Assembly (NCBI GenBank): GCA_910577645.1
Contig: CAJTOL010000016.1
Span: 8,280 to 72,279, forward strand
DNA length: 64,000 nucleotides
Reading direction: 5' to 3'
Source of the DNA: an uncultured Lachnospiraceae bacterium
Lineage (GTDB): Bacteria; Bacillota; Clostridia; Lachnospirales; Lachnospiraceae
Part shown: positions 33,638-42,140 of the stretch, piece after piece
Layout: each line of letters starts with the position of its first letter
Position numbering within the stretch: position 1 is the stretch's first letter
Translations under genes and position numbers: made by a program
Notes under the pieces: model-generated
Database searches by the model: none
The model's input: the letters and a program-made list of their open reading frames with translations, nothing else
Told to the model about the DNA's origin: nothing

Positions 33638-33690
33638 AAAAGTTTACAAATACTAACTGATAATAAAAATAAAGAAAAAGTTTACAAATA
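33638..33690 (-). promoter_or_regulatory. Promoter and paired operators of the polyamine operon
   Basis: The 15-mer AAAAGTTTACAAATA occurs twice (33638-33652 and 33676-33690), 38 bases apart. On the minus strand the upstream copy contains the -35 (TTGTAA, 33682-33687), followed by a 16-base spacer and -10 TATTAT (33660-33665); the other copy covers the expected start site. Binding of the XRE regulator to both would block RNA polymerase. Confidence 0.6.
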
Positions 33691-33758
33691 ATAAACTAGC
33701 GCAAAAAACATTATACTCATATCTGGGAATGTGTCAATACTTTTTAGACAGATTCTTG

Positions 33759-33787
33759 TTAACAAATCAAAACTTTTATGATATGAT
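33759..33787 (+). promoter_or_regulatory. Promoter of the lactonase-like gene
   Basis: -35 TTAACA (33759-33764), 17-base spacer, -10 TATGAT (33782-33787), about 45 bases before the ATG. Confidence 0.5.
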
Positions 33788-33832
33788 AAAAACAGCTTGT
33801 AAAAAGAACGGAAATCAGGAGGAAATTTCATC

Positions 33833-34891
33833 ATGGAAGGGAAATATATGGCTTATGTAGGTTCTTACTCCTACACAGGCAAGGCAAAAGGAATTACAGT
33901 ATATGATGTCGATGTGGAGAAAGGGATTTTTAAGGAGCGTTGTGAGGTTGACGTGGATAATTCTTCCTATGTTATTGCCTCCAGCGACGGCAAAACCCTG
34001 TACTCTATTGCGGACGAGGGCGTTGTGTCCTTCCGCATTCTGCCCAACGGCGCGCTGACCCGTTTAAACAACGCCAATATTAAAGGAATGAGAGGGTGCC
34101 ATTTATCTACGGACGAGGAGGACAAATATGTTTTTGTTTCCGGCTATCACGATGGTAAGGCAACCATCTTAAGGCTGAATGAAGACGGCTCTGTAGGCTC
34201 CATCGTAGACGGCGTGTTCCACAAGGGCTACGGCAGTGTAGCGGAACGTAACTTCAGGCCTCATGTAAGCTGTACCAGAAGGACCCCGGACAAAAAGTAT
34301 GTTATGGCGGCGGATCTGGGGATTGATCAGGTAAAGATTTACCGCTTTGACGAGAGAGAGGAAAAACTGGTTCAGGTAGACGCTATCCGCTGTGAGAGAG
34401 AGTCTGCGCCCAGGCATTTCCGGTTCAGCTCTGACGGACGCTTTATTTATCTGATGTATGAGATTAAGAACGTAATTGACGTTTATACCTATGAGACTGG
34501 AGATCGGGCGCCTAAAATTGAGAAGATCCAGACCATTTCCACGGTAACCGGCAAAAAGAGTGAAGGAAACCTGACGGCGGCCTGCGCTATGCGTCTGTCT
34601 CCGGACGAGAAGTACGTATACTGTACCAATGCCGGAGACAATGTGGTAACCGTTTATTCCAGAGATGAGGAAACAGGGCTTTTGGAAGTGCTGTTCAGCC
34701 TTCCGGTAAGCGGCGATTATCCAAAGGATATTGCTATTTTCCCGGATCAGAAGCATGTGGCGGCACTAAACCATGACAGCGGTACTATCACATTCTTTGC
34801 TATTAATTATGAAAAGAAACAGATGGTAATGAGCAGCAGAGAGATTGAAGTCAACGAGCCAAACTGCTGTGTAATCGTAAAGGTTCAATAG
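33833..34891 (+). CDS. Lactonase family beta-propeller protein
   Basis: 352 residues of seven-bladed propeller type (COG2706). Repeated blade endings such as 'IASSDGKTLYSIADEG', 'LSTDEEDKYVFVSGYHDG', 'RFSSDGRFIYLMYEIKN' and 'LSPDEKYVYCTNAGDNVVTV' are clear. Some members hydrolyse 6-phosphogluconolactone, but many have unknown substrates; no oxidative pentose-phosphate genes are adjacent to support Pgl. No signal peptide. The ATG has an AGGAGG upstream. aroC follows after 26 bases, probably in the same transcript. Confidence 0.85.
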   Translation: MEGKYMAYVGSYSYTGKAKGITVYDVDVEKGIFKERCEVDVDNSSYVIASSDGKTLYSIADEGVVSFRILPNGALTRLNNANIKGMRGCHLSTDEEDKYVFVSGYHDGKATILRLNEDGSVGSIVDGVFHKGYGSVAERNFRPHVSCTRRTPDKKYVMAADLGIDQVKIYRFDEREEKLVQVDAIRCERESAPRHFRFSSDGRFIYLMYEIKNVIDVYTYETGDRAPKIEKIQTISTVTGKKSEGNLTAACAMRLSPDEKYVYCTNAGDNVVTVYSRDEETGLLEVLFSLPVSGDYPKDIAIFPDQKHVAALNHDSGTITFFAINYEKKQMVMSSREIEVNEPNCCVIVKVQ

Positions 34892-34917
34892 ACAGACAGC
34901 GGCGAGGAGACAGCATT

Positions 34918-36063
34918 ATGGCAGGTTCCACATTGGGAACAATTTTTAGGATTACAACATGGGGAGAGTCTCACGGAGCAGGAGTAGGAGTGGTAATCGA
35001 CGGATGCCCTGCCGGCCTTCCCTTAACGAACCAGGATATTCAGGAGTACCTGGATCGGAGAAAACCGGGACAGAGCCGCTTCACCACCCAGAGGCAGGAG
35101 GGGGATGAGGTGGAGATTTTATCCGGCATATTTGAAGGGCGCACCACAGGTACGCCCATTGCCATGTTTGTCCGCAATAAGGATCAAAGATCCAGAGATT
35201 ACGGAAACATCATGGACGTCTACCGTCCTGGCCATGCAGACTATACCTTTGATAAAAAGTACGGGTTTCGGGATTACCGGGGCGGCGGCCGTTCTTCCGG
35301 CAGGGAGACTATCGGACGGGTGGCGGCAGGAGCTGTGGCGGCCAAGATATTAAAGAGCCTGGGGATTGAGATCCGGGCCTTTTCCAAGTCTATTGGCCCG
35401 GTGTCTGTAGATCCGGCCCGGTTTGACTGGGCAGAAAGGGAGAATAACCGTCTGTATATGCCGGATGCTCAGTCGGCCAGAGAGGCGGAATCTTATCTGG
35501 ATGAGATGATGGCAAAAAAGGATTCCGCAGGCGGTATAATTGAATGTTGGATGGAAGGCCTTCCGGCAGGGATAGGAGAGCCGGTTTTTGACAAATTAAG
35601 CGCCAGCCTGGCCAAGGCGGTTATGTCCATTGGCGGGGTAAAAGGATTTGAGATTGGAGCCGGCTTTGAGGCAGCATCCTTAAACGGTTCTGTCAACAAC
35701 GATCCCTTTGGAATAGATAAAAACGGGCAGGTGTATAAAAAGAGCAACCATTCAGGCGGCGTCCTGGGCGGTATCAGTGACGGCAGCAGGCTGACGTTCC
35801 GGGCGGCTTTTAAGCCTACCCCTTCCATCGCATCCAGCCAGGAGACGGTAAAACGCCAGGGGGAGGAGACCTGTATTGAGATCAAAGGGAGGCACGACCC
35901 TGTTATCGTACCGAGAGCAGTGGTAGTGGTGGAGGCCATGGCAGCGCTTACGGCAGTGGATTTGCTGTTTATGTCCATGACTTCCCGATTAGACAAGATC
36001 CAGGCTTTTTTTGCCTATGGGCAGGCTTTGGAAGAGGAGCGAGAAAAAAAGGAGAGAGGCTGA
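34918..36063 (+). CDS. aroC: Chorismate synthase
   Basis: 381 residues. N-terminal signature 'WGESHGAGVGVVIDGCPAGL', FMN/phosphate region 'RPGHADYTFDKKYGFRDYRG' and 'GGGRSSGRETIGRVAAGAVA', and the C-terminal 'RHDPVIVPRAVVVVEAMAAL' are all present. It makes chorismate from EPSP with reduced FMN, the last common step to aromatic amino acids. It is not beside other aro genes; it lies between a lactonase-like gene and rpiB. Confidence 0.97.
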   Translation: MAGSTLGTIFRITTWGESHGAGVGVVIDGCPAGLPLTNQDIQEYLDRRKPGQSRFTTQRQEGDEVEILSGIFEGRTTGTPIAMFVRNKDQRSRDYGNIMDVYRPGHADYTFDKKYGFRDYRGGGRSSGRETIGRVAAGAVAAKILKSLGIEIRAFSKSIGPVSVDPARFDWAERENNRLYMPDAQSAREAESYLDEMMAKKDSAGGIIECWMEGLPAGIGEPVFDKLSASLAKAVMSIGGVKGFEIGAGFEAASLNGSVNNDPFGIDKNGQVYKKSNHSGGVLGGISDGSRLTFRAAFKPTPSIASSQETVKRQGEETCIEIKGRHDPVIVPRAVVVVEAMAALTAVDLLFMSMTSRLDKIQAFFAYGQALEEEREKKERG

Positions 36064-36064
36064 T

Positions 36065-36505
36065 ATGAAGATTGCAATGGGCAACGATCATACCGCAGTA
36101 GAATTGAAAAATATTATTAAGGCATTTGTAGAAGAGAAGGGGTATGAGGTTCTGGATTTAGGCACCAATTCCTCCGAGAGCTGCGACTACCCGGTATATG
36201 GAGAGAAGGTGGGGCGCGCCGTGGCATCCGGCCAGGCAGACCTGGGAATTACTATCTGCGGTACTGGAGTGGGGATTTCCCTGGCAGCCGGAAAAGTAAA
36301 GGGAATCCGGGCATGTGTATGCAGCGAACCATACACTGCAAGACTTTCCAAAATGCACAATAATTCTAACGTTTTGGCCTTTGGAGCCAGAGTGGTGGGA
36401 AGCGAAATGGCCAAAATGATCACGGAAGAATGGCTGAATGCCCGGTATGAGGGGGGCCGCCACCAGCGCCGGGTGGATATGCTGATGGAAATCGAGAATC
36501 ATTGA
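36065..36505 (+). CDS. rpiB: Ribose-5-phosphate isomerase B
   Basis: 146 residues from the ATG at 36065, one base after the aroC stop codon, with AGGAGAG at the end of aroC as ribosome site. Landmarks: 'MKIAMGNDHTAVELKNIIKA', catalytic Cys in 'GITICGTGVGISLAAGKVKG' and 'MHNNSNVLAFGARVVG'. It interconverts ribose-5-phosphate and ribulose-5-phosphate (or allose-type sugars in some family members), a step next to transketolase in the pentose phosphate pathway. Confidence 0.94.
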   Translation: MKIAMGNDHTAVELKNIIKAFVEEKGYEVLDLGTNSSESCDYPVYGEKVGRAVASGQADLGITICGTGVGISLAAGKVKGIRACVCSEPYTARLSKMHNNSNVLAFGARVVGSEMAKMITEEWLNARYEGGRHQRRVDMLMEIENH

Positions 36506-36585
36506 CAGATTTTAGCCAGAAAAACGTGTAAAGAAATGGAAACTGAATCGTTAGAATATCGTAAGAGTTTAGACAGGCAGTCACC

Positions 36586-36614
36586 TTGAATTTGCCGGAT
36601 AAAAATGATAAAAT
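36586..36614 (+). promoter_or_regulatory. Promoter of the small secreted protein gene
   Basis: -35 TTGAAT (36586-36591), 17-base spacer, -10 TAAAAT (36609-36614), 33 bases before the ATG. Confidence 0.6.
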
Positions 36615-36647
36615 AGTCCCAGAGAGAAGAGAAAAGGAGAGATTACC

Positions 36648-37133
36648 ATGAAAAGAAAGCTATGGGCACTGCTGGTGACCGCAGTTCTCTTCGTCGGTAT
36701 TTTGGGCACAATAACCGGGCTGGCTGCTGAGGCAGCAGACAGCTTTAGAGCAGGAGATGTAGAGATTTCCATTAACGGCGAAGCCGCATCCGTGCTTTCG
36801 GATTTAGGGAAAGCTGAGAATTACTACGAGGCTGAGAACTGCCGCCATCAGGGCAAAGAAAAGGTATACGTATATAAAGACTTTGAGATTTCTATTTATC
36901 CTATAGAGGAAAAAGACTGCATCAATTCCATCTATTTTAAGACCGGCGATGTAGAAACCTCTGAGGGGATTTCAATCGGTTCTACCATTGAGGACATGCA
37001 GAGTATCTATGGGGAGGACTACACTCAGTCCAAGGGTGTTTATAAATATAAATGCGATCAGTTCACCCTGACCTTTTACAGCAATAAAGAGGGCATCATT
37101 AACGGGATTGAATTTACCTCTGATAAAGAGTGA
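36648..37133 (+). CDS. Small secreted protein of unknown function
   Basis: 161 residues. A signal peptide ('LWALLVTAVLFVGILGTITG') with likely cleavage after 'LAAEAA' is followed by a compact beta-rich domain with two Cys ('AENCRHQGKEKVYVYKDFEI', 'KDCINSIYFKTGDVETSEGI', 'SIYGEDYTQSKGVYKYKCDQ'). The pattern of short beta strands around 'SIGSTIEDMQSIYG' resembles small secreted proteins common in Lachnospiraceae, but I cannot name a family. Single gene with promoter and terminator. Confidence 0.72.
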   Translation: MKRKLWALLVTAVLFVGILGTITGLAAEAADSFRAGDVEISINGEAASVLSDLGKAENYYEAENCRHQGKEKVYVYKDFEISIYPIEEKDCINSIYFKTGDVETSEGISIGSTIEDMQSIYGEDYTQSKGVYKYKCDQFTLTFYSNKEGIINGIEFTSDKE

Positions 37134-37158
37134 AAGTAATTTGGATTATCTATAATGA

Positions 37159-37205
37159 AACAGGCACTGCGGCTTGGAAATTCAAGCTGTAGTGCCTGTT
37201 TTTTA
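37159..37205 (+). terminator. Intrinsic terminator after the small secreted protein gene
   Basis: Stem AACAGGCACTGCGGCTTG / CAAGCTGTAGTGCCTGTT (G-T pairs in the middle) followed by TTTT. Confidence 0.88.
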
Positions 37206-37230
37206 TAGGTGCAGAATTTTGAAAAAAAGG

Positions 37231-37294
37231 TTGCATATTGGAATCGGGCATGATATACTGACACTATAATTAGTAAAGTCATTGAACTAACTAA
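37231..37294 (+). promoter_or_regulatory. Promoter and operator of the ROK-regulated sugar operon
   Basis: -35 TTGCAT (37231-37236), 17-base spacer, -10 TATACT (37254-37259). Directly downstream TTAGT (37270-37274) is followed by ACTAA at 37286-37290 and 37290-37294, the half-site pattern of XylR/NagC-type ROK regulators. The position over the start site suits repression. Confidence 0.6.
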
Positions 37295-37311
37295 ATATAC
37301 AAGGGGGACCC

Positions 37312-38508
37312 ATGAAAAAGTATAATCAGTCATTAATTAAGGATCAGAATAAAAAACAGGTCTATCAATTGATAGAGGATATGCCGGGAATCAGTCGGGC
37401 TCAGATTGCAGAGCTGATGAAGGTGAGCAAAACAACCGTATCTGCCCTTGCGGATGAGCTGATGCAGGAAGGCTTTATTATTGACGAAGGGGCAGCCGCC
37501 AGCAACCGGCAGGGAAGAAAGCCCAACAGCTTAATTGTAAATAGCCGGGGAAATTACGTGATTGTGCTGAACTGGCATAAAGATAATCTGGAGATTGCGG
37601 TAGTAGACTCTGCTATGAATGTCAGCTTATGCAAAACATACACCATGAAAAATAAAGGGGATGCGCTGACAGAGCTGACATCTTATTACGAAGAGTTTAA
37701 GGAAGCCCAGTGTGTTTACGGAAATATTATGGGGGTATGCCTCATCGTTCCGGGTATGGTGGATGAAAAGAATGATCGGCTTATATCTGTGGTATTGCCT
37801 AATGAGAATCAGGAGAATTATAGAATCAGCCGGATCCGCTCCTTACTTCATGGAAATCCGCTGGCGATTTTAAATGATACCGCATGCTTTGCCTATGCGG
37901 AAACAGCCTTTGGCCAGCTGGAGAGTGAGAACTACATTTATATTAACGTAAATGACGGCGTAGGCGCGGCACTAATCCATGACGGACAGCTTTTGGGAGG
38001 CGCCAGCGGCATTACTACCCAGTTTGGCCACTTTTCGGTAGACAGGCATGGACTTGCCTGCTCCTGCGGAAACCGGGGCTGTTTGGAAAACCAGATTGGG
38101 GAATTGGCGCTGCCCAGATTGTTTGAGGAATTCGGCATTAAAATACCTAAAAAGGAAAAACTTTTGTTTAAAGATCTGGCGGCTCTTGTGGAGGAAGGAC
38201 ACGAGGAGGCGATAAAACTGATGGAGGTTATGGCAGAGGATTTTTCTTATGCATTGTGCAATGCTATTTCTCTATTTCATCCGGAAACGGTAATTATTGG
38301 AGGAATCGGAAGAAAACTGGGGGAAGCCTTTTTGGATGTTCTGAAACGAAACATGGGAGAGATGGGATTCCGCCAGTTTACGGAGGACGTAAAGATTGAA
38401 TATACCAGGCATGGAGAGGGATCTGTTTTAAGAGGGGCGGCAAAATATTATATAAACAAGTATTACCGTTTTCATGACATGGATCAGGGACAATTGTTTT
38501 GCGGTTAA
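37312..38508 (+). CDS. ROK family transcription regulator (NagC/XylR type)
   Basis: 398 residues. An N-terminal winged HTH ('ISRAQIAELMKVSKTTVSAL') precedes a ROK sugar-kinase-like domain with 'YINVNDGVGAALIHDGQLLG' and the zinc-binding Cys motif 'GLACSCGNRGCLENQIG'. It should bind a sugar or sugar phosphate and release the operator. First gene of a six-gene carbohydrate operon. Confidence 0.93.
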   Translation: MKKYNQSLIKDQNKKQVYQLIEDMPGISRAQIAELMKVSKTTVSALADELMQEGFIIDEGAAASNRQGRKPNSLIVNSRGNYVIVLNWHKDNLEIAVVDSAMNVSLCKTYTMKNKGDALTELTSYYEEFKEAQCVYGNIMGVCLIVPGMVDEKNDRLISVVLPNENQENYRISRIRSLLHGNPLAILNDTACFAYAETAFGQLESENYIYINVNDGVGAALIHDGQLLGGASGITTQFGHFSVDRHGLACSCGNRGCLENQIGELALPRLFEEFGIKIPKKEKLLFKDLAALVEEGHEEAIKLMEVMAEDFSYALCNAISLFHPETVIIGGIGRKLGEAFLDVLKRNMGEMGFRQFTEDVKIEYTRHGEGSVLRGAAKYYINKYYRFHDMDQGQLFCG

Positions 38509-38535
38509 AAATTTCAGACAGAAGGGAGTTTATCA

Positions 38536-39357
38536 ATGAAGGAGATAGGGGTTGCGCTGGTTATTAATGATAAACTGGAAGAGAATTTAAAATGGGCTAA
38601 AAATGCGGGGTTTGCCAATTGCCAGCTTCAAATCTGGGATATGGGCCTGTTGTATGAAGAGCATGCCAGACAGATAAAGAAGCTTACCGACACCTATGCC
38701 ATGGAAATTACAGGACTTTGGTGTGGCTGGCATGGCCCTGTCAGGTGGGATTTTTTGGAAGGGCCGTCTGTACTGGGGATTGTCCCGGCGGAATACAGAG
38801 CCGGCAGGACCAGAAATTTGCTGGATGGGGCAGCCTACGGCCGGATCCTTGGAGTATCTGACATTATAACCCACTTAGGATTTGTCCCTCTTAACTGCCG
38901 AGATGAAAATTATACAGGGGTAGTAAGCGCCCTTAAGTATATTACAGGTGAACTAAAGCCTTATAATCAGAACCTTTTAATGGAAACCGGGCAGGAACCG
39001 CCGATTGTACTGAAGCGGCTGATTGAGGACGTGAAAGCGGATAATTTGGGAATTAATTATGATCCGGCAAATCTGATGATGTATGGAAGCGCCAATCCGG
39101 TAGATGGGATAAAGATTTTGGGAAGTTATATCAGAAGTGTTCACGCAAAAGACGGCAGCTATCCCACAGACGGATATGAGCTGGGGAGGGAATACCCCAT
39201 CGGAGAGGGAGAAGTAGATTTTCCAGGAGTATTTAACGGGTTAAAGGCGCTGGGATATAAAGGCCCGATTTCTGTTGAATATGAAATCGAATCCGGAGAT
39301 GAAAAGCAAAGGAATGAAATGATACAAGGAAAGCAATATCTGGAAAAACTAGTGTAA
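38536..39357 (+). CDS. Sugar phosphate isomerase/epimerase (TIM barrel)
   Basis: 273 residues of the xylose-isomerase-like TIM barrel family. Metal ligands sit in 'NLLMETGQEPPIVLKRL', 'LGINYDPANLMMYG', 'IRSVHAKDGSYP' and 'GPISVEYEIESGDE'. It probably interconverts keto and aldo forms of the sugar carried by this operon. Substrate cannot be told; pairing with a Gfo/Idh oxidoreductase suggests an oxidation-epimerisation route such as inositol-like or uronate-like sugars. Confidence 0.87.
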   Translation: MKEIGVALVINDKLEENLKWAKNAGFANCQLQIWDMGLLYEEHARQIKKLTDTYAMEITGLWCGWHGPVRWDFLEGPSVLGIVPAEYRAGRTRNLLDGAAYGRILGVSDIITHLGFVPLNCRDENYTGVVSALKYITGELKPYNQNLLMETGQEPPIVLKRLIEDVKADNLGINYDPANLMMYGSANPVDGIKILGSYIRSVHAKDGSYPTDGYELGREYPIGEGEVDFPGVFNGLKALGYKGPISVEYEIESGDEKQRNEMIQGKQYLEKLV

Positions 39358-39392
39358 AGTGCGGGCTGTGTGGACAAGAAAGGGGATCATAA

Positions 39393-40358
39393 ATGAGGGT
39401 AGCAATTTGGGGAGCAGGAAAGATGGGGCAGGTTCACGGGGAGATATACGAGAAAATGAAAGCGGAAATTGCCTATGTTGTCGAGAGGGACCCGGCCAAA
39501 GCCCAGGCATTTTCGGAAAGATTTTCCTGCCGGATATCAGATTCCTTTGAAAAACTGTCGGAACAGGAGATAGATGCAGCTGACATCTGCCTGCCTACTA
39601 ATTTACATCTGGAGGCAATCAGGACTGCGGCAAAAAAATGCAGGGCAATTTTTTGTGAAAAACCCATCTGCCTAAATGCAGAAGAGTATTTGCAGCTAAA
39701 AAAAATTGGGGATGAAGGGACATGTGCCATTATGGTAGGCCAGGTGCTCCGGTTTTGGAACGGCTATGTAAAGAGTAAGGAACTGGTGGAGGAGGGAGCA
39801 GTGGGAATCCCCAGGATGGTGAACTGCCTCCGCCGCCAGAAAATGCCTGACTGGTCAAAGGGAAACTGGCTTATGGATCCGGAAAAGAGCGGAGGGCTGC
39901 TGATGGATTTAAGCATCCATGATATTGATTACCTGTACTGGCTTTTTGGAAAGCCCCAGAAGGTTTATTCCCAGGTAGTCCGCAACGAGAGGACAACCGT
40001 ACATAATATTATGATGATTTCCTATAAAGAATGCTGCGCCAATGTAATTGGTTCCTGGGGAATGCCGGAAGCCTTTGGAGATGGGGAACTGGAGGCATCC
40101 TTAGAGATTATCGGGGATCAGGGAATGATTACTTATAAAGGAGGGGATTGGCTGGAGGTTATACAGGGGAATAAAAAGGAGACGATTAAGCTGGAACATA
40201 CCGACGGATATGAAGAAGAACTAAGGTATTTTGTCCGCAGCGTAGAGGAGGGCAGATATCCGCAGAGAGCAGATCTTTATTCGGTAGAGGGAACAATGGA
40301 TATTCTGTGGGCCGCTCAGGAATCCAGCGGGAAGGGGCAGGCGGTAACCATTATTTAA
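39393..40358 (+). CDS. Gfo/Idh/MocA family oxidoreductase
   Basis: 321 residues. N-terminal Rossmann fold ('MRVAIWGAGKMGQVHGEIYE') for NAD(P), the family motif 'FCEKPICLNAEEY' with the catalytic Lys, and a C-terminal substrate domain with 'MDLSIHDIDYLYWLFGKPQK'. It oxidises or reduces a sugar or polyol hydroxyl. Located 35 bases after the isomerase gene and upstream of the transporter genes. Confidence 0.92.
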   Translation: MRVAIWGAGKMGQVHGEIYEKMKAEIAYVVERDPAKAQAFSERFSCRISDSFEKLSEQEIDAADICLPTNLHLEAIRTAAKKCRAIFCEKPICLNAEEYLQLKKIGDEGTCAIMVGQVLRFWNGYVKSKELVEEGAVGIPRMVNCLRRQKMPDWSKGNWLMDPEKSGGLLMDLSIHDIDYLYWLFGKPQKVYSQVVRNERTTVHNIMMISYKECCANVIGSWGMPEAFGDGELEASLEIIGDQGMITYKGGDWLEVIQGNKKETIKLEHTDGYEEELRYFVRSVEEGRYPQRADLYSVEGTMDILWAAQESSGKGQAVTII

Positions 40359-40398
40359 CAGGAGCAAAAAGCTCCGGAAGAAAGAAGGGGTGAACAGC

Positions 40399-41283
40399 AT
40401 GGTAAAGCAGTATTTAAAGAAAAGGCCGTATCTTCCGTATATTGCTCCGGCAATGATTATCATGATATCGCTGACCATATTTCCAACTGTATTTTTATAT
40501 CTGATCAGCATGACAAATTATCAGCTGGGATGGGATTGGGGACGGGTCAGATTCGTAGGATTGGAGAACTATTTCCGGCTGTTTACCGGGGGAGATCCGG
40601 ATTTTTGGAATGCAGTCTACATCAGCCTGAAATTTATGGTGATAACCACTGCTGCTGAGATGGTTTTTGGATTTTTTATCGGAAAACTATTAAGCGATAT
40701 GGAATTCTCGTTAAAGCCGGCAGTGTTTGCCATTCTCATTGTTCCCATTGTTATGACTCCCAGCATTGCGGGAAATATATGGAAACTGATGTTTAATGCA
40801 GAGTACGGAATTATCAACTACCTGTTAAATCAACTGGGAATTTCCGGCGTGGCATGGCTGGACGCAGATATGTCCTTCTGCTCGGTTATCATTGCGGACG
40901 TATGGCAGTGGACTCCCTTTGTGGCGCTTATCAGTTATGCAGGGCTTTGTTCTCTGCCGGCGGATCAATATGAGGCAGCCAGGATTGATGGGGGAAACGC
41001 AGTGCAATTATTTCGCTATATTACCCTTCCGTCCCTGAGAGGGCTTATTCTTCTCACAATGATTTTCAGAACAGCTGACTCTTTAAAAATTTACGACATG
41101 CCTTTTGTACTGACCCAGGGAGGCCCGGGGAATTCTACGGAATTTTTGAGCCTGCATATCTACCGACTGGCTAACGCGCAGAACGGATTGATCGGGAGGG
41201 CGGCGGCCAACGCGATTGTACTTGTGGCAATTTCTACAGTTGTAAGCCGGGGGATAATGCATTACCAGAGGAAGGAGGCGTGA
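40399..41283 (+). CDS. ABC sugar transporter permease, MalF/UgpA-type
   Basis: 294 residues from the ATG at 40399 (AAGGGG eight bases upstream). Six membrane helices beginning 'LPYIAPAMIIMISLTIFPTV' and the loop 'YEAARIDGGNAVQLFRYITL'. It forms the channel with the next permease. No ATPase gene is present in the operon; a shared ATPase elsewhere is assumed. Confidence 0.94.
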   Translation: MVKQYLKKRPYLPYIAPAMIIMISLTIFPTVFLYLISMTNYQLGWDWGRVRFVGLENYFRLFTGGDPDFWNAVYISLKFMVITTAAEMVFGFFIGKLLSDMEFSLKPAVFAILIVPIVMTPSIAGNIWKLMFNAEYGIINYLLNQLGISGVAWLDADMSFCSVIIADVWQWTPFVALISYAGLCSLPADQYEAARIDGGNAVQLFRYITLPSLRGLILLTMIFRTADSLKIYDMPFVLTQGGPGNSTEFLSLHIYRLANAQNGLIGRAAANAIVLVAISTVVSRGIMHYQRKEA

Positions 41284-41284
41284 T

Positions 41285-42115
41285 ATGAGCCGGAATCAGA
41301 AAAAGATGGCAGCGCGGGTGGCAAAAGGGGGACTGCTTTTCCTATCCTGCCTGTTTTTCATCGCTCCTTATTTGTGGATGGTTCTAATCAGCTTAAAGCC
41401 CAGAGTAGATATTTTTGAACCGGGAAAGTGGCTGTTTATCCCTACACTGGAAAATTACAGAGCTATCATAAAAGACGCAGGCATTGGAGACTATTTTCTT
41501 AATAGTGTGATAATTGCTGCTGTATCTACCTTATTTTCTTTGATAGTAGGCTCTTTTGCCGCATATGGGTTTGCCAGGTTTAACTGGAAATCCAGAGAGA
41601 ATACGGCGTTTATGGTTCTGAGCCAGAGGATGCTGCCGGCAATGGCTGTGGTAATTCCTTATTTTTTAATGGCAATGGCTGCCGGGCTGCTGGATACAAG
41701 AGTGATTTTGATTATTTGCTACTTGCTGTTTAATATTCCCTTTACCATTCTGATGATGAGAGGGTTTTTTGAGGATATTCCCATTGAAATCGAGGAAGCC
41801 GGAAAGATTGACGGATGCGGAGGACTGCAGGTGCTAAAGGAACTGATTTTACCCCTGTCCCTTCCGGGGCTGACGGCTACCGCTATTTTCTGCCTGATTA
41901 ATTCCTGGAACGAATTTGTTTTTGCTAATTTTCTTACCAGTATTCATGCAAAGACAGTTCCTACTTCAGTAATGCTGTTCTTATCGGTTTCCGGAACAAA
42001 ATGGGGCGAGATGGCGGCCACAGGAGTGCTGTCCAGCCTGCCGGTTATTTTATTCGGGATTATAGTTCAGAAATATATGATTCGGGGTCTTACTTTTGGA
42101 GCGGTAAAAGGATGA
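41285..42115 (+). CDS. ABC sugar transporter permease, MalG/UgpE-type
   Basis: 276 residues with six membrane helices ('GLLFLSCLFFIAPYLWMVLI' first) and the ATPase-contact loop 'IEIEEAGKIDGCGGLQVLKE'. The start is one base after the upstream stop (the ribosome site AGGAGG lies inside the upstream gene). Ends in 'GLTFGAVKG', typical for the family. Confidence 0.94.
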   Translation: MSRNQKKMAARVAKGGLLFLSCLFFIAPYLWMVLISLKPRVDIFEPGKWLFIPTLENYRAIIKDAGIGDYFLNSVIIAAVSTLFSLIVGSFAAYGFARFNWKSRENTAFMVLSQRMLPAMAVVIPYFLMAMAAGLLDTRVILIICYLLFNIPFTILMMRGFFEDIPIEIEEAGKIDGCGGLQVLKELILPLSLPGLTATAIFCLINSWNEFVFANFLTSIHAKTVPTSVMLFLSVSGTKWGEMAATGVLSSLPVILFGIIVQKYMIRGLTFGAVKG

Positions 42116-42140
42116 ACTATCTTATGAAGGAGGAAGCTTG

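Noticed and set aside
33833..34891. Firm assignment of the propeller protein as 6-phosphogluconolactonase
   Set aside because: The fold fits, but this family is functionally mixed and no glucose-6-phosphate dehydrogenase or gluconate genes are nearby.
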